Of a stretch of 61,920 bases of DNA, positions 52,592 to 60,039 are shown piece by piece (positions within the stretch are counted from its first letter, which is position 1; each line of letters starts with the position of its first letter). Both the position numbers and the translations under genes were made by a program. The notes beneath the pieces were generated by a model. The model worked only from the letters and a program-made list of their open reading frames with translations, did no database searches and was not told the DNA's origin. The stretch covers positions 1-61,920 of the forward strand of contig JAFLBQ010000012.1 of the NCBI GenBank assembly GCA_017303805.1. The letters are read 5' to 3'. Origin of the DNA: Cytophagales bacterium. GTDB taxonomy: Bacteria > Bacteroidota > Bacteroidia > Cytophagales > Cyclobacteriaceae.

Positions 52592-54399
52592 CCGCTCCTC
52601 CGCCCCCGCCAAACCCCCTCAATCCACTCCCCACGCCGCCGCGCCTTCGGCATCTCCTTCACCCCCGCCGCCCGCGCCAACTCCCGCCACCGCCGCTCCG
52701 TCTCCCCATCCAACTCCTTCTCCAACTGCACCGCATGCCCCGGATACGCCCGGAAATACTGCCCCTCGATATTCGGACCCCGTTGTCCCGGTTGCCCCGG
52801 CGCAGGCTCCAACCCGTGCAGCCCGCCCTGCAAACCCCACCACTGCACCGCCGCAAACAGCCCGTGCTCCGGCCCCACATCGCTCACATACATCGTCGCC
52901 GCCCGCGCCTTGTGCAACCGCTCCTGCAGCGCCGCCACATCCACCTTCTGCACTGCCACCCGCCCCCGCCGCGCCTGCGCCGCCGCATGGCCCGCCGCCT
53001 GACCCAGCGCCATCCAAATCGGCTCCAGCCGAAGCGCGCAAAACCCCACATGCGACGAACTCACCGCCCCCGCTACCAGCAGGTTCTCCACCTCCTTCGG
53101 CACAAGCGTCCCATACGGCGCCTGGTACGGCATCACCGCTTTATAAAACTCCCCCACATGCTTCCCGCCGAACTTCGGACCCTCATGCGACGTCCCATGG
53201 CAGTTGTGGCTGTAATCCCCCATCGCCACCGCATCGCGATGCAACTTCGCCCGCGCATCCCCCGCCGCCTGCTCCGTGTCCCGCTCCGTGTAGACGTGCA
53301 AACCCGTCATCCGCCGCGCCTCGCGCACATACAACTGCGGCGGCAAATGCCCGCTCTCCACAAACTCATCGCGGCACCACCCGTACTCCCGCGACTCCGC
53401 ACGAAACCGCTCCGGCACCGCCGCATCGTTCTGCAGAAAATACAGCAGCCCCACATTCCACCGCACATGCCGCTCAAACACCCGCCGCCGCGCCGCTTCG
53501 TCGCCCTCCGGCCACTCCAAATTCTCCCCCGGCAGCGACAACCGCACCGCGCTCAACGACACATCGTTGATGTCATACTTCCCATTCGGCAGCATCGGAA
53601 TCTGCGCCTTGAAAATGCACGCGCTCGGATAGCCGAACACGCTCTTGATCCGCCCATCGGCCAGCAGCGGCAATACCCCTTCAAACTCCTCGCGCCGGTA
53701 CCCCGCCGGCTTCTCCACCGCCACCCGGTTCGCCGTCACCTTCGTCGCCGCAAACCGGAAGTTGTACGCCTGCAGTTGCTTGTCCCCCACCTCAGGCGCA
53801 AGCGACTCCCCATACTCCGCACGCCCCTCGCGACCCACCCGGTACGGCACCCCCGCCGCCGCCAGCAAATCGCCCTCATAGCTCGCATCGATGAACTGCC
53901 ACGCGCCGAACTCTACCTGTTTCCCGCCAACCTCGAACACAACCTTCCGTATCCGCCGCCCCTCGCGCTTCACCTCGCGCAGCACATGACTCGTCACCAC
54001 CCGCACCCCGCGCCGCTCGGCCAGCATCGCCTCAAACACCGCCAGGTTCACCTTCGGCTCGGCCTGCGTCCCGCGCCAGCAATCGCGCGCCTGCTGCGAG
54101 TCCTTCCCATACGCGCTCTCATAATGAGCCAGCACCCTCCGCGTGAACGCATAGTGCGCCCCCGACATCCCCTCAAACGTCCGGAAATCGGTATGCGACA
54201 GCCCGCACGTCACCAAACCGCCAATGCGCGCCGTCGGCTCCACCAGCAACACCCGCTCGCCGTCATCGGCCGCCGCCCACGCCGCCGCAATCCCCGCCGG
54301 CGTCGCGCCATAGATGACGACATCCCACTCCCCGCCCGTCTGCGCCGCGCCAAAGCCCACCGCGGCCGAGGCCGCCACGAATTCCCGTCTTCCGATCAT
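52588..54399 (-). CDS. Exported FAD-dependent oxidoreductase (FAD_oxidored family)
   Basis: 603 residues. A Tat-like leader (MIGRREFVAASAAVGFG) precedes the FAD Rossmann motif VVIYGATPAGIAAAWAAA and LLVEPTARIGG. Conserved downstream blocks include QFIDASYEGDLLAAAGV, EARRMTGL and SSSHVGFCALRLEPIWM near the end. Members (pfam12831 type, sometimes called xanthan-lyase-like) are numerous in Acidobacteriota and Planctomycetota, probably in sugar or secondary metabolite breakdown. Very GC-rich codon use unlike genes left of 52,240. Confidence 0.88.
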   Translation of the reverse strand: MIGRREFVAASAAVGFGAAQTGGEWDVVIYGATPAGIAAAWAAADDGERVLLVEPTARIGGLVTCGLSHTDFRTFEGMSGAHYAFTRRVLAHYESAYGKDSQQARDCWRGTQAEPKVNLAVFEAMLAERRGVRVVTSHVLREVKREGRRIRKVVFEVGGKQVEFGAWQFIDASYEGDLLAAAGVPYRVGREGRAEYGESLAPEVGDKQLQAYNFRFAATKVTANRVAVEKPAGYRREEFEGVLPLLADGRIKSVFGYPSACIFKAQIPMLPNGKYDINDVSLSAVRLSLPGENLEWPEGDEAARRRVFERHVRWNVGLLYFLQNDAAVPERFRAESREYGWCRDEFVESGHLPPQLYVREARRMTGLHVYTERDTEQAAGDARAKLHRDAVAMGDYSHNCHGTSHEGPKFGGKHVGEFYKAVMPYQAPYGTLVPKEVENLLVAGAVSSSHVGFCALRLEPIWMALGQAAGHAAAQARRGRVAVQKVDVAALQERLHKARAATMYVSDVGPEHGLFAAVQWWGLQGGLHGLEPAPGQPGQRGPNIEGQYFRAYPGHAVQLEKELDGETERRWRELARAAGVKEMPKARRRGEWIEGVWRGRRSG

Positions 54400-54441
54400 C
54401 GCCCGCTATCCTACCAGCGCCCAGGCCGCGCCGCCTCACAC

Positions 54442-54876
54442 CTACGAACCGATCTTGAACGGGTCGGGCGTCCACGGCAGATTCAACTGGTCGCCCAGTG
54501 CCAGATAAACAGGCCTGTTAATCCGAAACAACCGCACGTCCATCGCGAACAGCGTGCTGAAGGCCCCCGAGGAGAACGTCGCATCCGAATCTCCCACCCC
54601 GCCGCTCCTCGACGGCAGCGGATCGATCACCCCATCAGCCACCATCCGGAACCCGCGCTTCACCCCATTCGTCTGGTACTGCAAAATCGCCGCCCCCAGT
54701 GCCGCGTCAAACGGCCCCGTCGCCGCCACCGGCGGAATCCCCGCCGTCAATGGATCGCCCCCCTGCTGCAGCTTGATCAACAACTGCCGGATCAACTGCA
54801 CATCCTGATCCAAGTTGGGCTTCTTCGGCCCAACCGCTTTGTCCACGTCATACAGCGGCAAGTTCCGCTTCGCCAT
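54442..54876 (-). CDS. Hypothetical protein, possible peptidoglycan-binding-like fold
   Basis: 144 residues from the ATG at 54876, preceded by GGAGG at proper spacing. The segment NLDQDVQLIRQLLIKLQQG ... GPFDAALGAAILQYQTNGVKRGFRMVADGVIDPLP resembles a PG_binding_1 repeat (helix, F-x-x-x-x-x-A-I-x-x-Y/F-Q, DGxIDP). No signal peptide. Function unknown. Confidence 0.7.
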   Translation of the reverse strand: MAKRNLPLYDVDKAVGPKKPNLDQDVQLIRQLLIKLQQGGDPLTAGIPPVAATGPFDAALGAAILQYQTNGVKRGFRMVADGVIDPLPSRSGGVGDSDATFSSGAFSTLFAMDVRLFRINRPVYLALGDQLNLPWTPDPFKIGS

Positions 54877-54912
54877 CACGCCTCCGATGCACGGCGCCCA
54901 GCAGCGCCTCTG

Positions 54913-56133
54913 TTACTGCGCCATCCCCCGCGCTGCTATCGCCCAAACCGCCTCCACCTGCCCGCCCCGTGTGCAGTAAATGCGGTCATACAAATTCACC
55001 GTCGGATCGCAGTGCGGCGCGATCACCTCCACCCGGTCGCCCACCTGCAACTTCAGGGCGCCCTCCGTCGACGTCACCTTGGCATGTTCATCGCCGTTGA
55101 ACGCAAACTTGACGCCCGCCATCTTCAACAGCGGCACAAACGGCCGGTCCGTCGCCATCGCCTTATAGCCCGAATCGATGATCACATGCGCATCCGTCGG
55201 CCGGCTTACCACCGTCGCCTGAATCGTCAGCGCATTGCCAAAGTCCGCATAGTTCTCGCCCGTCTCCTTGCCGCCAATCAGGTTGTAATCCGTATCCATG
55301 AACATGAAGCTGCCCGGCTGCAACTCCGTGATCCCGTCAATCCCTGAGTCGATGTTGTACGTCCCCGTCGACCCCCCGCTCAGCCACGGCGTCTCCACGC
55401 CCCGCTTGTTCAACTCCGCCCGCGTCTCAATCGCCGGCGTCATCGCCGCAATCGACGCCGCCTTGCGCTTTTCCCATCCCTTCGTGTGCGACGCCCCGCC
55501 CGCATACGCCTGAATCCCTTTGAACCGCAGGTTGCCCAACTTCGCAATCTGCTCGCCTAGCGCCACCGCCGGAGCCCCCGGCATGATGCCAGTCCGCCCC
55601 GACACACACAAATCAATCGCCACCCACAGCTTCCGCTTCGCCGCCCCCGCCGCGTCGTTCAGGTCCTGCGCATTCTGCGCATTGTCCACGCAGAAAATCG
55701 TATCGGGCGCCACACCCGCCAACCGCACCGCCCGCTCAATCTTATGCTTGCCCACCACCGCCGTCGTCACCAGCAGCCCGCGCACGCCATGCGCCGCGAA
55801 CACCTCGGCCTCGCTCAACTTCGCCGCGCACGCCCCCAGCGCACCCTGCTTCACGATGTACTTCGCAATCTCCGGACACTTGTGCGTCTTCCCATGCGGC
55901 CGCAACGCGCGGTTGTTCGCCTTCGCATGCGCCACCATCTTCTTCACGTTTGCCTCGAACAAATCGAGGTCCAGCATCAGCGCCGGCGTCGGCACCTCGT
56001 CCTTCGCAATCCGCCCCTTCACATTCCCGCTCGCCATGATCTTTTCGATCTCCGCCCATGAGCGGGTCGTCGCCCCACGCAGCACCGCTGGTGCCGCCAT
56101 CGCTGCCGCCAAAAAGGTTCGCCGGTTCGTCAT
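54913..56133 (-). CDS. DSD1-family PLP-dependent enzyme (D-threonine aldolase / D-serine dehydratase-like)
   Basis: 406 residues with a Tat-like leader (MTNRRTFLAAAMAAPAVLRG). The alanine-racemase-type barrel has the PLP lysine in LRPHGKTHKCPE and GG-type phosphate loop in LSGGSTGTY. The C-terminal beta domain carries the zinc ligands His-x-Cys (APHCDPTVN). Homologues cleave D-threo-beta-hydroxy amino acids or dehydrate D-serine. The leader implies a periplasmic location, common for this family in Acidobacteriota. Confidence 0.9.
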   Translation of the reverse strand: MTNRRTFLAAAMAAPAVLRGATTRSWAEIEKIMASGNVKGRIAKDEVPTPALMLDLDLFEANVKKMVAHAKANNRALRPHGKTHKCPEIAKYIVKQGALGACAAKLSEAEVFAAHGVRGLLVTTAVVGKHKIERAVRLAGVAPDTIFCVDNAQNAQDLNDAAGAAKRKLWVAIDLCVSGRTGIMPGAPAVALGEQIAKLGNLRFKGIQAYAGGASHTKGWEKRKAASIAAMTPAIETRAELNKRGVETPWLSGGSTGTYNIDSGIDGITELQPGSFMFMDTDYNLIGGKETGENYADFGNALTIQATVVSRPTDAHVIIDSGYKAMATDRPFVPLLKMAGVKFAFNGDEHAKVTSTEGALKLQVGDRVEVIAPHCDPTVNLYDRIYCTRGGQVEAVWAIAARGMAQ

Positions 56134-56169
56134 AGTGATCCAGTGTAACCCGCTCTACCGCACCGCACC

Positions 56170-57129
56170 TTACCGCCCCCCACGCCGGAACCACAACACC
56201 ACGTCCGGCCGCGCCCCCGCCAGCAACTCCCCCTCCGCCGTCAGGTTCAACACATGCTGCCCTTGATACGACTCCACCATCCCCAACACCTTCCCTGACT
56301 CCCGATCCAACCGCAAGAACCACCCCGGCGCGCCATTCGGCTCGTTGAAGTGCTGCACGCCCACCCAAATGCCATCCCGCGCCGCCGCAATCGAAAACAC
56401 CTTCCCATGCATCTCCCACGTCCCCACATGCCGCCCCTCCATCGTGAACCGCTGCACGCGCCCGTTCTCCCGGTCGGCCACATACACCAGCCCCCGCGCA
56501 TCCACCGCAATCCCATGCGGCAAATGAAACTCCCCATCGCCCGCACCCGCGCGCCCCCACTCCCTCACCCGCTTCCCCGCGCTCGTAAACTCCACCACGC
56601 GCGCATTCCCATAACCATCGCTCACAAACACCCGCCCGCCCTCGCCAAACGCCACATCCGTCGTCCCGTTGAACCCGCTCTTGCCCGCCGGCTGCCCGCC
56701 CACCGCAATCTCCAGCAGCTTCTCGCCCCTCGCCGTGAACTTCATCACTCGCGAACTCGCCGCATCCACCGTCCACACATGCCCCGCCGCATCCACGCGA
56801 ATGCTATGCGCAATCGCAAACATCCCCTTCCCCCATGACCGCACGATGCGCCCCGCACCATCTACCACCAGCACCGGATCGGCCTTCTCCCCCCGCTGCA
56901 GCACATACAACAATCCGTCCCCACCCATCGCCACCGCCGACGGAAACCCCATCTCCCAACCCGCCCCCGGCGCCTTCACCTTCACCACCGTCTTCGTTAA
57001 CGCCAACCGCGGCGTCGCCCCCACCAGAGCCCGCAGTTTCGCCGCCTCGCCCTCCAAATCCCCCTTAACCGGCGCCTGCCCCCAAGCACACACCACCGTC
57101 GCCACAAACCCAGCAATCAACGCGCGCAT
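56170..57129 (-). CDS. Secreted NHL-repeat beta-propeller protein
   Basis: 319 residues from the ATG at 57129 with a signal peptide (VCAWGQA). At least four NHL-type repeats follow, for example DGLLYVLQRGEKADPVLVVD, GHVWTVDAASSRVMKF, GRVFVSDGYGNARVVEF and GLVYVADRENGRVQRF, each with the V(A/S)D...R(V/I) pattern. Likely a binding scaffold or a peptidyl-amidating-lyase relative; no catalytic residues can be assigned. Confidence 0.87.
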   Translation of the reverse strand: MRALIAGFVATVVCAWGQAPVKGDLEGEAAKLRALVGATPRLALTKTVVKVKAPGAGWEMGFPSAVAMGGDGLLYVLQRGEKADPVLVVDGAGRIVRSWGKGMFAIAHSIRVDAAGHVWTVDAASSRVMKFTARGEKLLEIAVGGQPAGKSGFNGTTDVAFGEGGRVFVSDGYGNARVVEFTSAGKRVREWGRAGAGDGEFHLPHGIAVDARGLVYVADRENGRVQRFTMEGRHVGTWEMHGKVFSIAAARDGIWVGVQHFNEPNGAPGWFLRLDRESGKVLGMVESYQGQHVLNLTAEGELLAGARPDVVLWFRRGGR

Positions 57130-57140
57130 GGGCAAGGAGT

Positions 57141-57578
57141 CTATCGCGCGCCCACGCCCCCGGCAAGCCCGGCCTCCTGAAAGCCCGCAAATCCCGGCCG
57201 CCGCCACAGCAGCAATGCCAGCAGAACCCCAGCGCCAACGTCATACGACATGCAGAACCCAGGCCAGTACGACGGCACCCCCCCGTTCTCAATCAAAAGG
57301 TGATGGAAGACATCGAACACCCCATGCCCCACCAGCCCCGCCGCCGCCCACCACAAGTTCTGTCTGAATCCCATCACCGCCGCTACGACAAACGCACCTG
57401 CCACCAACAACTCGCTCACCAGCGCCGCCCTCGATCCCCCCATCACGGCAAACAGGATGTAGTAACTGGCAACCACCACCGTCACCGTCGGATAGAAAAC
57501 CCGCTCGCGATCAAACCCCGTCAGCCAGGCGAACACGAATACCCCCACCGCCAGCCCACCCCCAACCAGGTATTCCAT
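57141..57578 (-). CDS. Integral membrane protein, unknown function
   Basis: 145 residues with about five hydrophobic segments (YLVGGGLAVGVFVFAWL, YILFAVMG, LLVAGAFVVAAVMGF, WWAAAGLVGHGVFDVFHH, VGAGVLLALLLW). The GHGVFDVFHHLL stretch with histidines in a helix resembles DUF6010-type proteins (from memory). It lies 11 bp upstream of the NHL gene. Confidence 0.6.
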   Translation of the reverse strand: MEYLVGGGLAVGVFVFAWLTGFDRERVFYPTVTVVVASYYILFAVMGGSRAALVSELLVAGAFVVAAVMGFRQNLWWAAAGLVGHGVFDVFHHLLIENGGVPSYWPGFCMSYDVGAGVLLALLLWRRPGFAGFQEAGLAGGVGAR

Positions 57579-57609
57579 GCATTCCTCCCCGCGCGATCAG
57601 CTCCCGACT

Positions 57610-58143
57610 CTACCTCACCGGCGTCCCATACGGCACCAGCGTCTTCACCCGCGCGGTCTCCTCCAGCCGCGCAATCTTCCACTCCCCACTCACCTCCACC
57701 ACAAACATCACCTGCACCTCATTCCGGTCCGCATACACATACTCCACCCGCGCCTTCACCTCGCGCCCGGTCAACCGCTCCGGCTCCGTAATCGCAATCC
57801 CCTTGATCGGCGCATTCGTCCGCTTCAAATACTCCGCAAACTTTGCCTCGCCGTTCTCCGCCAGCGATTGTTCCAGCAGCGTCGTCATCTGCCCCGTGAA
57901 GTACCCCATGTACGCCCGCACATCGCCCGCCCGCGCCGCATCCAACATCCCGTAGATCGCGTCCTGCGGCGACGGCGGCGCTTTCTCCAGCGGCGGCCCG
58001 CTTGCGTTCGACACCACATCGCTCACCGCGCCCCCCACATCCCCCGGCGCAAACCCCCGCTGCCGCGCCACCAGAAACACGGCGATCGCCGCGATCAGCA
58101 GACCCGTCAACGCCTGCGCCTTACGGTTTTGCTGTCGGCCCAT
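57610..58143 (-). CDS. Membrane-anchored protein with NTF2-like domain, linked to the SPFH operon
   Basis: 177 residues with one N-terminal helix (about 11-26), a low-complexity linker (SGPPLEKAPPSPQ) and a C-terminal SnoaL/NTF2-like region (AIYGMLDAARAGDVRAYMGYF ... VQVMFVVEVSGEWKIARLE). The ATG overlaps the end of the upstream HflK gene by 23 bp, so it is translated with it and probably works at the same membrane complex. Confidence 0.65.
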   Translation of the reverse strand: MGRQQNRKAQALTGLLIAAIAVFLVARQRGFAPGDVGGAVSDVVSNASGPPLEKAPPSPQDAIYGMLDAARAGDVRAYMGYFTGQMTTLLEQSLAENGEAKFAEYLKRTNAPIKGIAITEPERLTGREVKARVEYVYADRNEVQVMFVVEVSGEWKIARLEETARVKTLVPYGTPVR

Positions 58144-59149
58144 CGCCCTTCCGGATGATCGTCAAATCCAAATTCCCCCGGCTATCCACGATCAGCTTCT
58201 TGATCCGAGGCAGAATCTCCTCCATCGCCTCGGCATAGATCCGCCGCCCGTTCACATCCGCCGCCCGACCATACTCCACCGCCACCTGTGTGAACCGCGA
58301 AGCATCGCCCTGCGCCTCATTCACCTTCCGCAACTTATACCCCTGCGCCGCCTCCAGTAACTGCTGCCCCTCGCCGCGCGCCCTCGGAATCACATCGTTC
58401 GCATACCCCTGCGCCTCGCTCACAATCCGCGACGAGTCAGCCCGCGCACTGGCCACATCGCGAAACGCATCCGCTGCCTCCGGCGGCGGCGAGGCATTCT
58501 CAATGTTCACGCTCGCCAACTGCACCCCCGCCCGGTACTCGTTCAACACCCGCTGCGCCCCCGCCCTCACCTCCTCCTGAATCGCCGCCTTCTCCGTCGT
58601 CAACACCGAATCCACCGTCCGCCGTGCGATCCGCCGCGCCAGTTCGCTCTCCACCACCGCCCCGGTCAACTGCGCCACATCCGCGCTGCGAAACAGATAA
58701 TCCGCCGGAACAGCCACCGAATACTGCGTCACCACGCGTAAGTGCAAGATGTTCTGATCGCCCGTCAAAAACTGCGACGCCAGCGGCTGCAAACGTCCCA
58801 GCACCGTATCCGGCGCATCCCCTCCAATCACCCGCCGCTGAAACTGCCTTACCTTCAACTTAGTCACCGAATCCACAGGCCACGGCAGCGCATAGTGAAT
58901 CCCCGGCATCACCCGCGGCTCCACCACCGCCCCAAACCGCGTCACCACCGCCTGCTGATCCGCGCTCACGATGTACAACCCGCTCAGCACCCACAACAGC
59001 GCCGCGCCCCCCAACCAACGCCGCTTGTCCATGCCGCGCAGCTTGCCGAAATCCAGCCATTCCCAATGCAACAGGGGCAGGGAAGCGCCCTCCCCCCCAT
59101 GATCATGCCCATGCGAGTGCCCGCCGCCATGCGAGTGCGAATGCTCCAT
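58121..59149 (-). CDS. HflK-like SPFH protein with histidine-rich N-terminus
   Basis: 342 residues from the ATG at 59149; a GTG directly before it would also serve. The first 20 residues hold nine histidines in HSHSHGGGHSHGHDHGG, like metal-binding tails of CDF and P1B transporters. One transmembrane helix (about 46-62) is followed by the SPFH/band 7 domain (ADQQAVVTRFGAVVEPRVMPGIHYALPWPVD) and a long coiled region (GEGQQLLEAAQGY). HflK normally pairs with HflC to cage the FtsH protease. TGATG junction with the hflC stop. Confidence 0.88.
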   Translation of the reverse strand: MEHSHSHGGGHSHGHDHGGEGASLPLLHWEWLDFGKLRGMDKRRWLGGAALLWVLSGLYIVSADQQAVVTRFGAVVEPRVMPGIHYALPWPVDSVTKLKVRQFQRRVIGGDAPDTVLGRLQPLASQFLTGDQNILHLRVVTQYSVAVPADYLFRSADVAQLTGAVVESELARRIARRTVDSVLTTEKAAIQEEVRAGAQRVLNEYRAGVQLASVNIENASPPPEAADAFRDVASARADSSRIVSEAQGYANDVIPRARGEGQQLLEAAQGYKLRKVNEAQGDASRFTQVAVEYGRAADVNGRRIYAEAMEEILPRIKKLIVDSRGNLDLTIIRKGDGPTAKP

Positions 59150-60039
59150 CACTGCGCCGTCTCTCCCCGCATCAGGATCTTTAGTAACTCCGAATCCGAA
59201 CTCAAAATCGCCGTCGTCTTATCATCGAAAATCTTCTTGTAACTCTCCAACGTCCGCAGCAACTTATAAAAGCGCGGATTCTTCGAGTACGCCGCCGAAT
59301 ACACCCGCGTCGCCTCGGCATCGCCCTCACCCTTCGTCTTCTCCGCTTCCTTGTAGGCCGCCGATACAATCTCGTCCCGCTGCCGGTCCGCATCGGCGCG
59401 AATGCTCAACGCCTGCTCCTCGCCCTCGGCCCTGTACTGCCGCGCAATCCTCTCCCGCTCGGCCCGCATGCGCGCATACACGCTCTGCTTGTTCTGTTCC
59501 GGCAGGTTCAGCCGCTTGATCCGCACATCCACCACGCGAATCCCATACTCGGCCAGCGCGCTCCGCCCCGTCGTCGACGCCAGCGCATCCAGCATCGCCC
59601 CCGCCTTCACCGCCTCCGCGCTCGGCGAAATGATCGCTTCCAGGTCATGCGTTCCCAGCGCCGCGCTCAACCCGCTCCACACGATGTCGTGCAGCCGCAT
59701 CTCGGCCGCCACCGGATCGCCCACCGTCTCCACAAACCGCTGCGGATTCTCAATCCGCCACGCCACATAGCTCTCAATCACTAAGTTCTTCTTATCCCGT
59801 GTCAGAAACTCGCTCGGCCTCGGGTTATACACCCGCAGCCGCTGATCGAAAAACGTCGCATTCTGGAAAAACCACTTCGCATGAAGCCCCGCGCTCGTCA
59901 CCGTGTACATCGGCTTCCCGAACTGCGTCACCAACACAAACTCCGTCTCCCGCACCGCATAGAACGTCTGCCACACCAACAACAGTCCGAGCACAAAGCC
60001 CGCCGCCGGAACATACTTCTGGTGCCGTTCGGCAATCAT
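59149..60039 (-). CDS. HflC-like SPFH protein
   Basis: 296 residues. Transmembrane helix about 13-29, then the band 7 domain (ETEFVLVTQFGKPMYTVTSAGLHAKWFF), the HflC-typical FLTRDKKNLVIESYVAWRIENP and a coiled segment with ADADRQRDEIVSAAYKEAEKTKGEGDAEA. In E. coli HflC and HflK form a large cage around FtsH. Its ATG overlaps the upstream fusion gene's stop by 4 bp (ATGA), and its stop touches the second hflK. Confidence 0.92.
   Translation of the reverse strand: MIAERHQKYVPAAGFVLGLLLVWQTFYAVRETEFVLVTQFGKPMYTVTSAGLHAKWFFQNATFFDQRLRVYNPRPSEFLTRDKKNLVIESYVAWRIENPQRFVETVGDPVAAEMRLHDIVWSGLSAALGTHDLEAIISPSAEAVKAGAMLDALASTTGRSALAEYGIRVVDVRIKRLNLPEQNKQSVYARMRAERERIARQYRAEGEEQALSIRADADRQRDEIVSAAYKEAEKTKGEGDAEATRVYSAAYSKNPRFYKLLRTLESYKKIFDDKTTAILSSDSELLKILMRGETAQ

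Noticed and set aside
52240-55347. A 1,035-codon plus-strand frame rich in Arg, Pro and His
   Set aside because: It is the antisense of GC-rich minus-strand genes (oxidoreductase, DSD1 enzyme); residue content is that of a shadow frame and no family motif appears.
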